Shown here: positions 47,500 through 59,400 of the stretch, one piece after another | Layout: every line of letters begins with the position of its first letter | Numbering within the stretch: position 1 is the first letter of the stretch | Source: Chrysaora quinquecirrha | Taxonomy: Eukaryota > Cnidaria > Scyphozoa > Semaeostomeae > Pelagiidae | Length of the DNA stretch: 64,000 nt | Assembly (NCBI GenBank): GCA_014526335.1 | Contig: JACTAT010000058.1 | Location: 2,661,665 to 2,725,664 of the forward strand | Direction: 5' to 3' | Notes under the pieces: generated by a model | Seen by the model: the letters and a program-made list of their open reading frames with translations, nothing else | Databases searched by the model: none | What the model was told of the DNA's origin: nothing | Translations under genes and position numbers: made by a program

Positions 47500-50400
47500 A
47501 TGATGCAAAGTTTTGATTTGATGTCTGCTGATCGACACATCCCTCCGGAATATGGTTGGAGGGTCAGACTTGATCACACTTTCCCTGATAAGCCGAAAGC
47601 CAGTGTCATACCAAGATGGTCACAAGTCCCTAAACTTGTCGGCATGGCGTACAGGTATTTATAACTATCTTTTTCCAAGAAACTACAAGTTTGTTCTCTT
47701 TAACTCACTCTCTCTACAACCGTTTATTATAGAAGCACTTAACTTAGATTATTCGAGAATTTATCTTTGATAATTTTCTTGCTGAAGTAGAGAGAGAGCC
47801 AATTTTTGTATTTTACAAGTATTGTCTTTCAAAGTTTTATTACCATTCATAACAATACGTATTTAAAATAATCTTTGATTTAGTAAGATTTCCTACGTTT
47901 GGGTACTGTTGTCGAAGTAAACCTTCTTGAGAGTTTCTTAAGTTCCTTGAAAAGCTTTTAGAATGAACTCTGAGTCTTGTCAAATCATTTCCTCATAAAT
48001 ATTTAAACACTTCGTATACGTTTAACAAATTAATGAGTTATTGTATTTGTATCGGTTAATTAATTTCGCAGGTAGAACTGGTGTCTGCTCTAAGCCTTGG
48101 TTTTTTTTTACCTCAAAGGATGTAAATCTCTAGCTAAATCACGCTTTTCTTTCATTTCATTTTCATTCATTTAATCCTTTTTATGCATGGCTAAGCATCG
48201 AAACGCGGATCCTGAAGATCCTTGGTTCAAGTCTGGTCGGGACCAATTTCTATAAGCAAACCGTCACATCCTAGCTAGCTGTTCTTATGTGATGGCAGCG
48301 CATTACGGGAGCAGATCATTGCTTTGGTGGTTTAGGCTAACAAGGTTGCCTTTATGGTTGATATGATGGAAAAGGCCAGCAGGGCCCATTATTTTGCTTT
48401 ATGTGGTGGATTGTTTTGCTGCAATTTTCTCTCTTTGGTCTTGAAATCTCCATTCTTTTGCAGATTTATGAAATATGCACGCAACACGAGAAAGAAAGGT
48501 CGCACTCCATACATTGATCCATATGCCACGGTACCATGCAAACAGCTCTACGGTATACAAGTTTATTGTATAGTTAATACAAACGTTATAAAGCATCCTG
48601 TTTTAAACATTAGGCCCTGGCCAAACGATCAAACTTTGTTTGTCAAGCATTTGAAATGTGCTTCTAAAGTGTTTGAACAGTTGGCCACGGCGCAAAAAAT
48701 TTCATTACAAACAAAAGCGAAGTTTGTTGCGTGATTTTTTTTAAAAAAAGTTCAAAGCATTTTTTGCTTGACGCGAGCAAGGAATGTTTAACGGGTAATG
48801 TTTCAAGACGTGGCCGAATGGTGAAACATTTTGCTTGACAATCAAATTTCAGTGTTTGACAAACAATGTTTCATCGTTTGACCAGGGTCTTAGTGATGGT
48901 GGGTGGTTATCGGGACTGTATTTTAACAATGGTCCAAAGAGTGAGGTGATACAAGTCAAAGTTTTCCTATTCCCTCTGCTATGAATACGGCCATTCTGCC
49001 GTCATTTTACGTCTCTGTTATGAACATTTTGCCGTTCCGCCGTGTGTGTTAGTCCTGGAGGGGGGGGGGGGGGTCCAACGAATGCTGTTGTCGTTTGGTG
49101 GTGACTAACCAGTTCTTTTGTATTTGTATCTCTGTCAAAATAGCCGTTATTTTTAAACATTCGAAATTCGCCTAACCGTAAATCTGCATCTTTCATCTCC
49201 AGGAGTTCCTATTGGTGGAATCGGTGCAGGAACAATTGGCAGAGGTTGGCAAGGAGATTTCAACCGATGGCAATTACATCCGGGAATGTATGAACGCAAC
49301 AATGTCGACGTCAATCAAGTTAGTATTTAATTCTTTTTGATTACACCAAATTAACCTCGTTCTCAAGGCTATCTGTCTGGCCAAGTCAAAGGGAGACAGC
49401 AAGGGATGGGATTTCTTTAACCATACCCTGTTTAAGGCATTCAACTTCAGCTTACTTGCTTTCGTGTCGTTTGTAGAACCTTTATCTATTTCAAAACTGC
49501 CATGAACAGGGCGTACTTAAAAGCTTTTTTTGTCTGAAACTCCTCAGAGTACAAACGTCAGAAACAGCAGACCAAAACAATTGACTAAGGCCCAATTTAT
49601 ACCTTCATGTGGATCGAAATACTCAACCCGAAAAGTGTAGCGGAGTTCGTATTTTGTTTAAACGCCAATCAGCTTGCGGGATAAAGTTGGAAGACCAATG
49701 AAATTAATTGAAGAGTCCAATTGAGAAAACGAAATTGTTTTGGTCTGTTTCTGACTTTTGATGCTCCGAGGAGTGCTGTTTAAACCCTTTACTGTGAATT
49801 TTTAATTTTTTTTAGTTTACCGTCTGCATAAGGAAAAAGAATAGAACGGTTTACCAGGTATGTTTGTTGTCATCATGACATTTTATAGCATAGTTGATGC
49901 CATGCGCGTGCTATGCTTCTGCAGTTGTACTTAACTATATGCTTTTGATTTCTTGTCGTGGCTTCTTTACGTTTACAACCATTTCTCTCATCCTCTGAAC
50001 TTTGATACTTTCCTTGAGTTATTTTTAATCAATGTCATTTTTAATTTCAGCAAGTTTTATCTCCAAACTCACCAAGTGGTAAATTGAATTGTGAGAAGAC
50101 TTTGCAAGGTTGGAAGTGGAATTTTAATGGAGGACAAGCTGTTTATCATGCACTCTATCCAAGAGCTTGGACAGTTTATGAAATTCCAGAACACAAAGTT
50201 AGACTGACATGTCGACAGGTTTCACCAGTTTTCCCACACGATTACAAGGTGATTTTGAGAAATTTTTCTTTATTTCAACCCTTGGTATCTAGTTAAGTGA
50301 ATTTTGTAATCCAAATGCTAGGTTAGCTAGGTGATTATCCCAATGTTAACTCTTCAGAGCCGGAAAATACTGGCGAAAACGCGCTGTACGAAAAAGCGGA

Positions 50401-53400
50401 TTTCACCTTCACTAATGTAATGTGAAGGCCCTTGCCAAACAATCAAACATTGTTGGTCAAACATTTTGAATTTGCTTTACAACAATTGTTTGACCGTTTG
50501 GCCACGTCCAAAAACATTTCTGTCCAACACTTTGCAACAACGAAGTGGTTGCTAATGCTCAAGCACGGACGTCTTGGTGCTAATAAATGTTGCTAACCGC
50601 TAAAATGTTGCAAGTTGTTGCAGTTTGTTAAAAGCAGAGAAGCGATTGACAAGCAATGTTTCAATGTGTGGCGTGATGGTTTTGAAAAAGTCAAAAAAAC
50701 AATTCTTGCTTGACTGACGGAAACAGAATGTTAGACGAGGAATGTTTTTGGACGTGGTCAAACGGTTAAATATTTTGCTTGACAAGCAAATTTCAAATGT
50801 TTGACCAACAATGTTTGATCGTTTTGCCCTAGGTCTTGCCAGGGCCTAATGAGTTTTAGTTTTCGCTATCGAGTTTGACTTGGGGACGCTCAAACTACAG
50901 CTCATTTCGGCGGTATTTATGACTCAGGTAATAAGTCTATAATGAAACTCTTTTCCTCTTTAGGATACAAGTCTCCCTGTTGGTGTGTTCGTGTGGACTG
51001 TGGAAAACTTAGGAAAAGAAGAAATCGATGTCACTATAATGTTCTCGTTTCAAAACGGAGATGGAGGCACCCATGATTCAAGAGGAGGCCATTATAACGA
51101 GGGCTTCACTTGTAAAGGGGTCTTCAGTGAAGTTCAGCTTCACAGTCATAAAAGTGGGTGCAATACGCCAGAAAAATCAACACCGAAAAACGAAAACTTT
51201 CGGAGAAAAGCTCGCCACCGTCGTCACCGAAGAGACGAAAGCAGAAAGAGAGCTGTATTAAGCATGATATAACTGGGGTTTTGCTTCATCATGCTCATCC
51301 GAAACAAGCTTATACACTGGCGATCGCTGCAAAACAAGTTGTTTTCGTAAGTAATCAATCTTTAATGCTGAATATATATTGCAGCGAAAGCCTATCTAGA
51401 ACAATCTTATTGTTATGGCCTTGTGTATAGTCACAGACCACATATACACGTCTTTAAATAAGCCCCGATCTCCTAATAATCCCTCAGACCCACAATCAGC
51501 CCCAACCTGAGAATTCGCTTTCCCAGTTTGCCCCCCCCTAAATGGGCCTCCATTGGGATCTATAAGAATTTCTTATGAATTTTGTTTTACCTATAATACA
51601 TCTTACATGTCCAGAATTTTTTTTTATGAATTTTTTAAAAGGATATGTACAATTCAGTTTAATATAAACTGCTATCAACTATCAACTAAAGTTTTAAGTT
51701 TGTATAGGGACGCGAGTCCCCTCCCTCGAATAAGCCTTTCCCAGTTGGTATTTCATTTGGCTAATTTAATTCTCTGTCCTTTTATCTTCTTTAGAATAGC
51801 GAGTCATTGGTTTCAGTAACATCAAAAGTCGCATTCGATTCACGAACACCTTGTCGTAAGGTCTGGGACGACTTAGCAGAGGATGGCATGCTAAGTAATA
51901 AAGCAGGTTAGACTTTAGACGTTAGATACGTGTATCTTTCTATCGTGTATCTTTCTATCATCACAGCTTCCATTCCTACCTGAAAGCAATACATATGTAG
52001 TTAATTTTTCAGGTGATCCGAACAGGAAGTCATACCCAGGGCAAGCATTAGCAGCCGCCGTCGCAGCTAAAACAAGAATTCCTCCGCAGCAAAAGAAAGA
52101 TCTAGAATTCGCACTAGCCTGGGACATGCCGGTTGTCGAGTTTGGCTCTGAAAAGGGTGTCAAGTATTGTAGGTAAGAAATTTGCTGGTAAAATTGCAAG
52201 AAATCGTGAAAAAATCTCTGGACTACTAAGTTAAAAGCTTTTTTTCGGTCTTTCACTCGTCAGAGTATAAACCAACCTCGTCCCCAGGCCCCAAATCGAA
52301 TTCCTCGAATCTCAACCGTCAAATCGATTTTGGCCCTGGTACCGGCCACAAAATCTGCCAAAATACTGGCAATTTTGGCCTAGGCATAAAAACAAGATTT
52401 AGATTCCGAAAGCAGATGTTCTTCGAAAGAAAATGCAAAGAGTTTCATTGATAACTGTAAGGCAAGATACAATATCTTATGTAGCATCATTTTTTGTTTT
52501 TATAGATGTTTTTTACATAGTTTTCGGCCTATTTTGGTGTGAAATTTTGAAGAAACTCTGATTTCACTTAAAATTTCCATTGTGTGAACAGCCAATCAAA
52601 TTGCGAATAGACAAGGCCGATACCAGGGTCGAATATGGACAGCGGAGTTTCACGTAGAGGTCTATTCACCCTTGGGACGAGGTTGAGTATAAACTTAATA
52701 AACAAACCCAAACAATTGAAGATTCGCTGTTATAAAGCATTGTAGACCCTGTGGTAATATAAAGCTATACACTATCCATCTATTGGGGCTTATAGCGTAC
52801 ATTTAAAAGAAATTTTTTAGCCCGACAGAGAAACTTAAAGAAAACAGGAAGACACAGTTATCTAGAAAATAGGTTTTAGTACCTGTCAGAGATCAAATGA
52901 ATCAAAATGTTATATGCATGACAACTTATGAAGGTAACTCAGATCTGCAAATTGTCTGATCAATTAAGCACACTTTTTCAGACGTTACACGAGGTTCTTT
53001 GGCGATAAAGGCAATGCTGCGCCTTCGTTGTGCTGCCACGCAATATTGAACTACCCAGAATGGGAATCGAAGATTGAAGAATGGCAGAATCCAATTCTCG
53101 AAGACTAGTAAGATTTGCTTTCAATTTTCTTTCACTTATGTTTCCCTTACGATTACCATTATATTCACTGTGTGTCTACCAAGAGATCTGTCGGGTTTGT
53201 CCCGAACGTTATGATCCAAATCTTAGGAATATCCTACGATTTTGTTAGATGATCATCCTGAACTGTAGTCCCTTATGGAAATAAATCGCAGCTCAATTGT
53301 AGAAACTATTTTTTTCAGGTTTTTGTCATCACGACGACTCCACGGTGGTTTGGCAGCTGCCTTACGATTCAAGCAATCGCTAGTTTCTATTTGCATTTAA

Positions 53401-56400
53401 GACCTTGAAATGCGTCTTGTGATGTGATAAGGAACCCGGGGTGGGGGTAATGACCTACTATCGGACGTGGTTGAGCCCCTGAGATTACCTTTCTGAAAGA
53501 TTTTGACTACAAACCCACCTTTAATAGTGTATTTTAAGCTGTTTTGATACTTTTGTTCGATTTCTAATTGTTTCCCCATCTTAAAGGGATTTCTGAAAAC
53601 AAAGTACCCATTTTTAGAGAATTTTCGTCCAAAAACCCACCCGTATTAGTGGTACATTCTGGTATCATTCAAAATTTCAAAATGTTTTTCACTACATGAA
53701 GACAACGTTTTCAGGGTCTTATAAGTTCCTTATTGCAAAATATCAATGTAAGAATGGTACACCCCGTACGCAAGCAGTCCTTTCTAAACTATGCTAACCG
53801 CTTTTTTGCCAAAAAATTAGAAAAACTGGTAAATATCTCTCTTGTTTTAGCTCACTACCTGACTGGTACAAATCGGCATTATTCAATGAGCTATATTACA
53901 TCACTGATGGTGGAACGATTTGGCTTGATATCAGGCGAAGAAAAGACCTGCAAAGACGACAAATACCACAACATATTACTGAATATGGAAGATTCGCTTA
54001 TCTTGAAGGTAAACAAATGGCTTTAATGATCGACTGGATAAATGACCTCCTAGCTTTTTAAGTGTTTTGGAAGGCTCTATCAGGAAAGCCGAAAAAGCTA
54101 TATTAGCCACAATACAGCCCTCGTCTTTCAGGCAAAAATATGTAAATAAGCCCTTCTTTCTTTATCAAACTGCTCTAATATTGCCACTGTCTTCTGGTAT
54201 TATGGCAAGATTACTAAGTGAACAATAACATTTAGTACCAATGTCCACTAAGAACAACCCCTCGCCGAGATGTAGAAAACAAATGAAAAACTTCTGATCT
54301 TAGGGCCTCCTCATTTCAGTTTATCTAACCTGATCGATTCTATCCTGAGGTTTGTTACATCTAAAATGGTTCTTGTTTTTTAGGCCACGAATATCGTATG
54401 TACAATACTTATGACGTGCATTTCTATGCTTCGTGGGCACTTGCGATTCTATGGCCTAAATTGCAAATCAGCCTGCAATATGACATTGGTGAGAACTGGT
54501 ATACTCTTAATACCCCCATCTTAATGCTTTTTGACAGAAATACTCCTGTTTCAAATCCACAGTTGCAATTTTTCACACAAGACCTCAACGAATGATGTTA
54601 CTTAACTCCTTGGTGAACCTTCCTTATTGCTTTGAACGTCTTATAATATTCTTTGTTAGTATTTCTCCTACTAATTCCTATTTGTCAGCCTCGATGAATA
54701 TGTCAACTTTGAAATTCGGTTTAACGAATGTTTTTGTGCTGCAAGGCATACTGACATTTTATAGAGTGTACGGAACAATCTTGGTTGTATTTTCCCTGTA
54801 ATTGTTCGATTCTAAACCCCATTTCAATTGCGCCCCCTTTTCAAATAGGCCCAGACCATTCAGCCAAAACAGAATGTGAACATTCCGTCGATACTTTGTC
54901 AGATTCGTTAATACAAACATCATACTGATTGGATAATCCTTAGAATTAGATGTAAGTGAGTTAACGAAATAAAACTTTGTTTTTGTAGCTGCATCTGTTC
55001 TTCAAAGTGATCCAGAAGAACGGTTAATGATGATGGAGGGACACACTGCACCAAGAAAAGTTCCAAGTTGTATACCTCATGATATTGGAGACCCAGGTGA
55101 ATGTGAACTTCATAGAAATTTATTCATGCTGTAAATCTAACAAGAAACTTGCTTGGTGACTTTTTTTGCTACTCTGCTGCGTGCTATTTTGCTTTGTAGC
55201 TAGCCTACAATCTGGAATAAGCCGATTAGGTTCGTACGGTGGCTTACTACCCCTGACCTAGCGACAGTTGTCCTGTTTTTCTTGTAGATGAAGAACCTTT
55301 CCTGAAAGTAAATGCCTACACAATTCATGATACTTCAACGTGGAAGGATCTGAATTTAAAGTTTGTTTTACAGGTAAATTCGTTAGTGCGAACCAGTCTT
55401 TTGTTTATGTCAATTCGGATGATTTTCCGCCAGTCAGATTACAGTTATAGTTGTCTATAGTTACTAGATTAAAGTTTCAATGATTTCAATGCAGGTTTAT
55501 AGAGACTACTCTTTAACACAAGATGTCCAGTTCTTGATGGATATGTGGCCGGCAATGAAGGTAGAAATGCAAACTGGTATTGGTACTATGTCACTGATAG
55601 CTACAATCGTATTTCTTTGAATCTTCGTTCACTGAATCTCCGATGAATCTTAGATTGTTCTTGTTATTTTTCTAGGCTTGCATGTCGACCGCAACCGGTC
55701 AAGATACAGATTGCGACGGTTTGATTGATAATTCAGGATTCGCAGACCAGACATTCGATTGCTGGGTTGTAACTGGTGCCAGGTAATTGTTGATATTTAA
55801 TAACACAATAGGCCTTTTCAGAGAGATCTGGGCTGGCGCGACATTTTTCTGGAAGATGGCAGACTTCGGAGAGAAAAAGAATCTGCGGCTATAAATGCTG
55901 TTAACTCACAAAAAGAAAAATACCTGATTACATGCCTCATTTAATAGATAGGCTGCGACTTGAATCTTTTCTGTCACTTTTTCTTCAATTAAACGTGAAT
56001 TTGAAGTAAATTTACTGCACTATCTTTCCTGAAGCGACTGCCATCCAGGTCGCTGCATGCGAAATTATTCCCCATTCTACTTCTAGATGTCCGTCATCTT
56101 CTAGAAAAATATTGCGCCGACCCAGACTTTTTCAAAAGGTCTATTCCATATGCACGCTACGCATGCAGGCTAGAATCGAGAAAGGTCTTCCCTATGCGGT
56201 GGCCTGTCCGAGCAAACCATCGCTAGAGAGGGCAAAGTTAGTTTGACTTGCAAAAATCAACAAACATTTTTGTCTGCAGAGGAACCTTTATATTGTTTAA
56301 TAATCTTCATCTGCTTACAGTGCTTATTGTGGAAGCCTTTGGTTGGCATCTTTGAAGTGTATGATTGAGATTGCTAGAATACTCAAGCTAAGTGAAAGTG

Positions 56401-59400
56401 CAGAAAGGTATACCGCTTTGCTAACCAAGGGGAAAGAGAGTTTTGAAAAGAAATTATGGAATGGTATGTACAAAGAAAACTATTCTACCTAATTAAGGGC
56501 GTGTTCTTCTGAAACTTTAAAGCCTTGCGAATTTCGAAAATGTATCCTGGCAACTGATAAAATGTCAGTGTCGTTCGAACTTCAAACCGAGAATTTCTCG
56601 AAAGTGTCGGAGACCCTCTGCTTATGATGGCAGAAGGTTTTGGAGAGCTCCAGAACCTTCTGATGTCAGAAGAATGGATTCGAAAAACACACATTCTGAA
56701 AGAAGGCTACCGAACAGTGAATTGGTTTAGAAGGACATGCTCTTACTCTTGCGAATCGAACAAGCTATAATTAAAACATGTTGCGTACTCATTCATCAGT
56801 CAAGCAAGTGCTTTGCTCTGATTGGCCAAACCAACCAGTGTTGCGTTTTGATTGGTCAATACAACAAACTAAATTCATTTTTTGTCGACATTTTTTCTCC
56901 AGCTGGCCTCACTAAATTATTATTTTTCTGACAGGTACATATTACAACTATGATTGCAGCGAGAGGGAATACCACAACAGCATTATGGCGATGCAGTGTG
57001 CCGGTCAATGGTATCTTCATTCCTGTGATCTCGGGCAAAGTGAAGACGAAAGAGTAAGTAGAAACTTTTGTGAATTAGTTGAAATGAAAAACGACAAATT
57101 ATAATGGAGGAACATCTTCCAGAGATGCTAGTTCTTAGTATCAAAAGTTTCCTAATAGTTCCTCGAAATTCTGAATTTTGCTTTTAATTGTGGCTAGAGA
57201 CAAGGCCAAAAACAGAACGATATAAATCAAGAAACCGCATGTTTATTCCATTGATATCGTCTGATGCAATGTTGTTTTCACTTGCATCTTCGTATAGGAG
57301 TTGGGAATCCTCCAAGCATGGTGTTAAACGTCATCAATTTTACTGCAAATGTATGGAACCGGCTGTGGCTAAACTATGAGACTTGTCGCGCGCGACACTG
57401 TATTCGGCGTGTCTCCCAGGGTTGCTAAACATGCGAGTGACAAGCGAGCAACATGTCCCCCGAGTCATTTGCATGTCGCGGAGACATGAAATGTTTCTTT
57501 TGTCTCCCAGAAACATGTGCGTGTCTCTTGCTACAAATTAGGTAGCTTTCTACAAAGTTTCCGAGGTGGCTAAACTGGGAGACATCGAGGGGACATCAAT
57601 GTCATGCGCGACATGTCTCCTAGTTCAACCATACTGTTTCTTTAAGTTACTCGACCTTTACCTGTAGTGTAGGTTGCTTATCAAGTGGTTCTTTAAAAAA
57701 AGCGTTAGTATGATCACTGATAGAAATTTATCATGTGTTGTAGGTCTTTCGATTTATTCAGTGGTACCTTAAAATATCAAACTTCGAGAAGAGTTTATTT
57801 TTCACCGTCGTGTCATTTCAGGTTTTTCCGGATGACCATATCAGAAGTGCGTTGAAGACCGTCTTTCAGATGAATGTCATGAGATTTCAGGATGGATTCA
57901 TGGGTGCAGTTAATGGTATGAGACCAGATGGAAAGGTACATATTTCTTTCTTCATTTACCTCTTGAGTCTGAAGAATCCCCACCTGATTTATTGTATAAT
58001 AGGGATACTCGAAAGGGCAGTCAAAAGGGTTTGTTGGAATTGAAAGGGTTCAGGGACAGTACAAAGGATCCAAGGGAAGTTAAATGGTTCTGCGGTAGTT
58101 AAAATTTTTCAGGGAAGGTTCCAAGGGTCCAGACACTGTCAAAAAAGATTTAGGAATAGTTCAAGGGGTTTAGGGGAAATTAAAAAAATGGTTCAAGGAT
58201 TGTTCAAAAGGTCCAGTCAGTGAATGTTAATGGGGGTTCAGTGACTGTTAAAAAGGATTCAGGGGCAGATATAATGGTTAAGGGATGACTAGCACTGTTC
58301 GTGGACATTTTAAAGATGTTTAAATGGTGAGTGAAAAGGGTTCCGAGTCTGTGAAAAGAGCCCAGAGCCAATTATAAGGACTGCGTTTGAAAACTAGTTC
58401 AAGACTTTTCCACGACCTTCTACCGCATGTTAGGCGAATCGTTTTCCACTATCAAGACGTCACTCGTTTCAACGAAAGGTATGTCTAATTGTGTCTCACA
58501 TGTCAGAATTTCGGAAGGTAGCTTAGAGTTGGAATCATGTCAATGCCAGCGGATAAAAATTGATGGTGCGAGTGCGAGTGATTATCGTTATCGCAAGGTT
58601 GGCAATATTTGTTAGAGATGCGAGGGAGTGTGAAAACTCGAACACTTAATTTATCGCTTTTAAGTATTTCCTTAAGTCCGATGGTATGATGACGTCATAT
58701 AAGTTCTTCTACAATGTCTGGGTGGTCTAACTTTCATTCATTTTTCAATGAAGTTTTTTATGTATGATATGATCAAATACGCTTTTTGGCTTCAAAGAAA
58801 GTTTCCATTATATAATGAATATAATGAATTCAACTTAAACCTTTTAAAGCCAATCATCAAACTATTTCTTAGTTTTAAATTTATTAATTCATTTATTATA
58901 AGATTTCTAGTTATATTTCATTTGCATATAGTAATCTCTGAATGGTATAAAAGATTAATATGACAAAAAGGAATTGAATAAAATCCACTCGTTTCAACGA
59001 AAGGTATGTCTAATTGTGTCTCACATGTCAGAATTTCGGAAGGTAGCTTAGAGTTGGAATCATGTCAATGCCAGCGGATAAAAGTTGATGGTGCGAGTGC
59101 GAGTGATTATCGTTATCGCAAGGTTGGCAATATTTGTTAGAGATGCGAGGGAGTGTGAAAACTCGAACACTTAATTTATCGCTTTTAAGTATTTCCTTAA
59201 GTCCGATGGTATGATGACGTCATATAAGTTCTTCTACAATGTCTGGGTGGTCTAACTTTCATTCATTTTTCAATGAAGTTTTTTATGTATGATATGATCA
59301 AATACGCTTTTTGACTTCAAAGAAAGTTTCCATTATATAATGAATATAATTAATTCAACTCAAACCTTTTAAAGCCAATCATCAAACTATTTCTTAGTTT

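Noticed and set aside
48354..48734. 126-codon frame containing GBA2 exon 2 sequence
   Set aside because: Only 48464-48552 is supported by splice sites and family match; the rest is intron and MITE.
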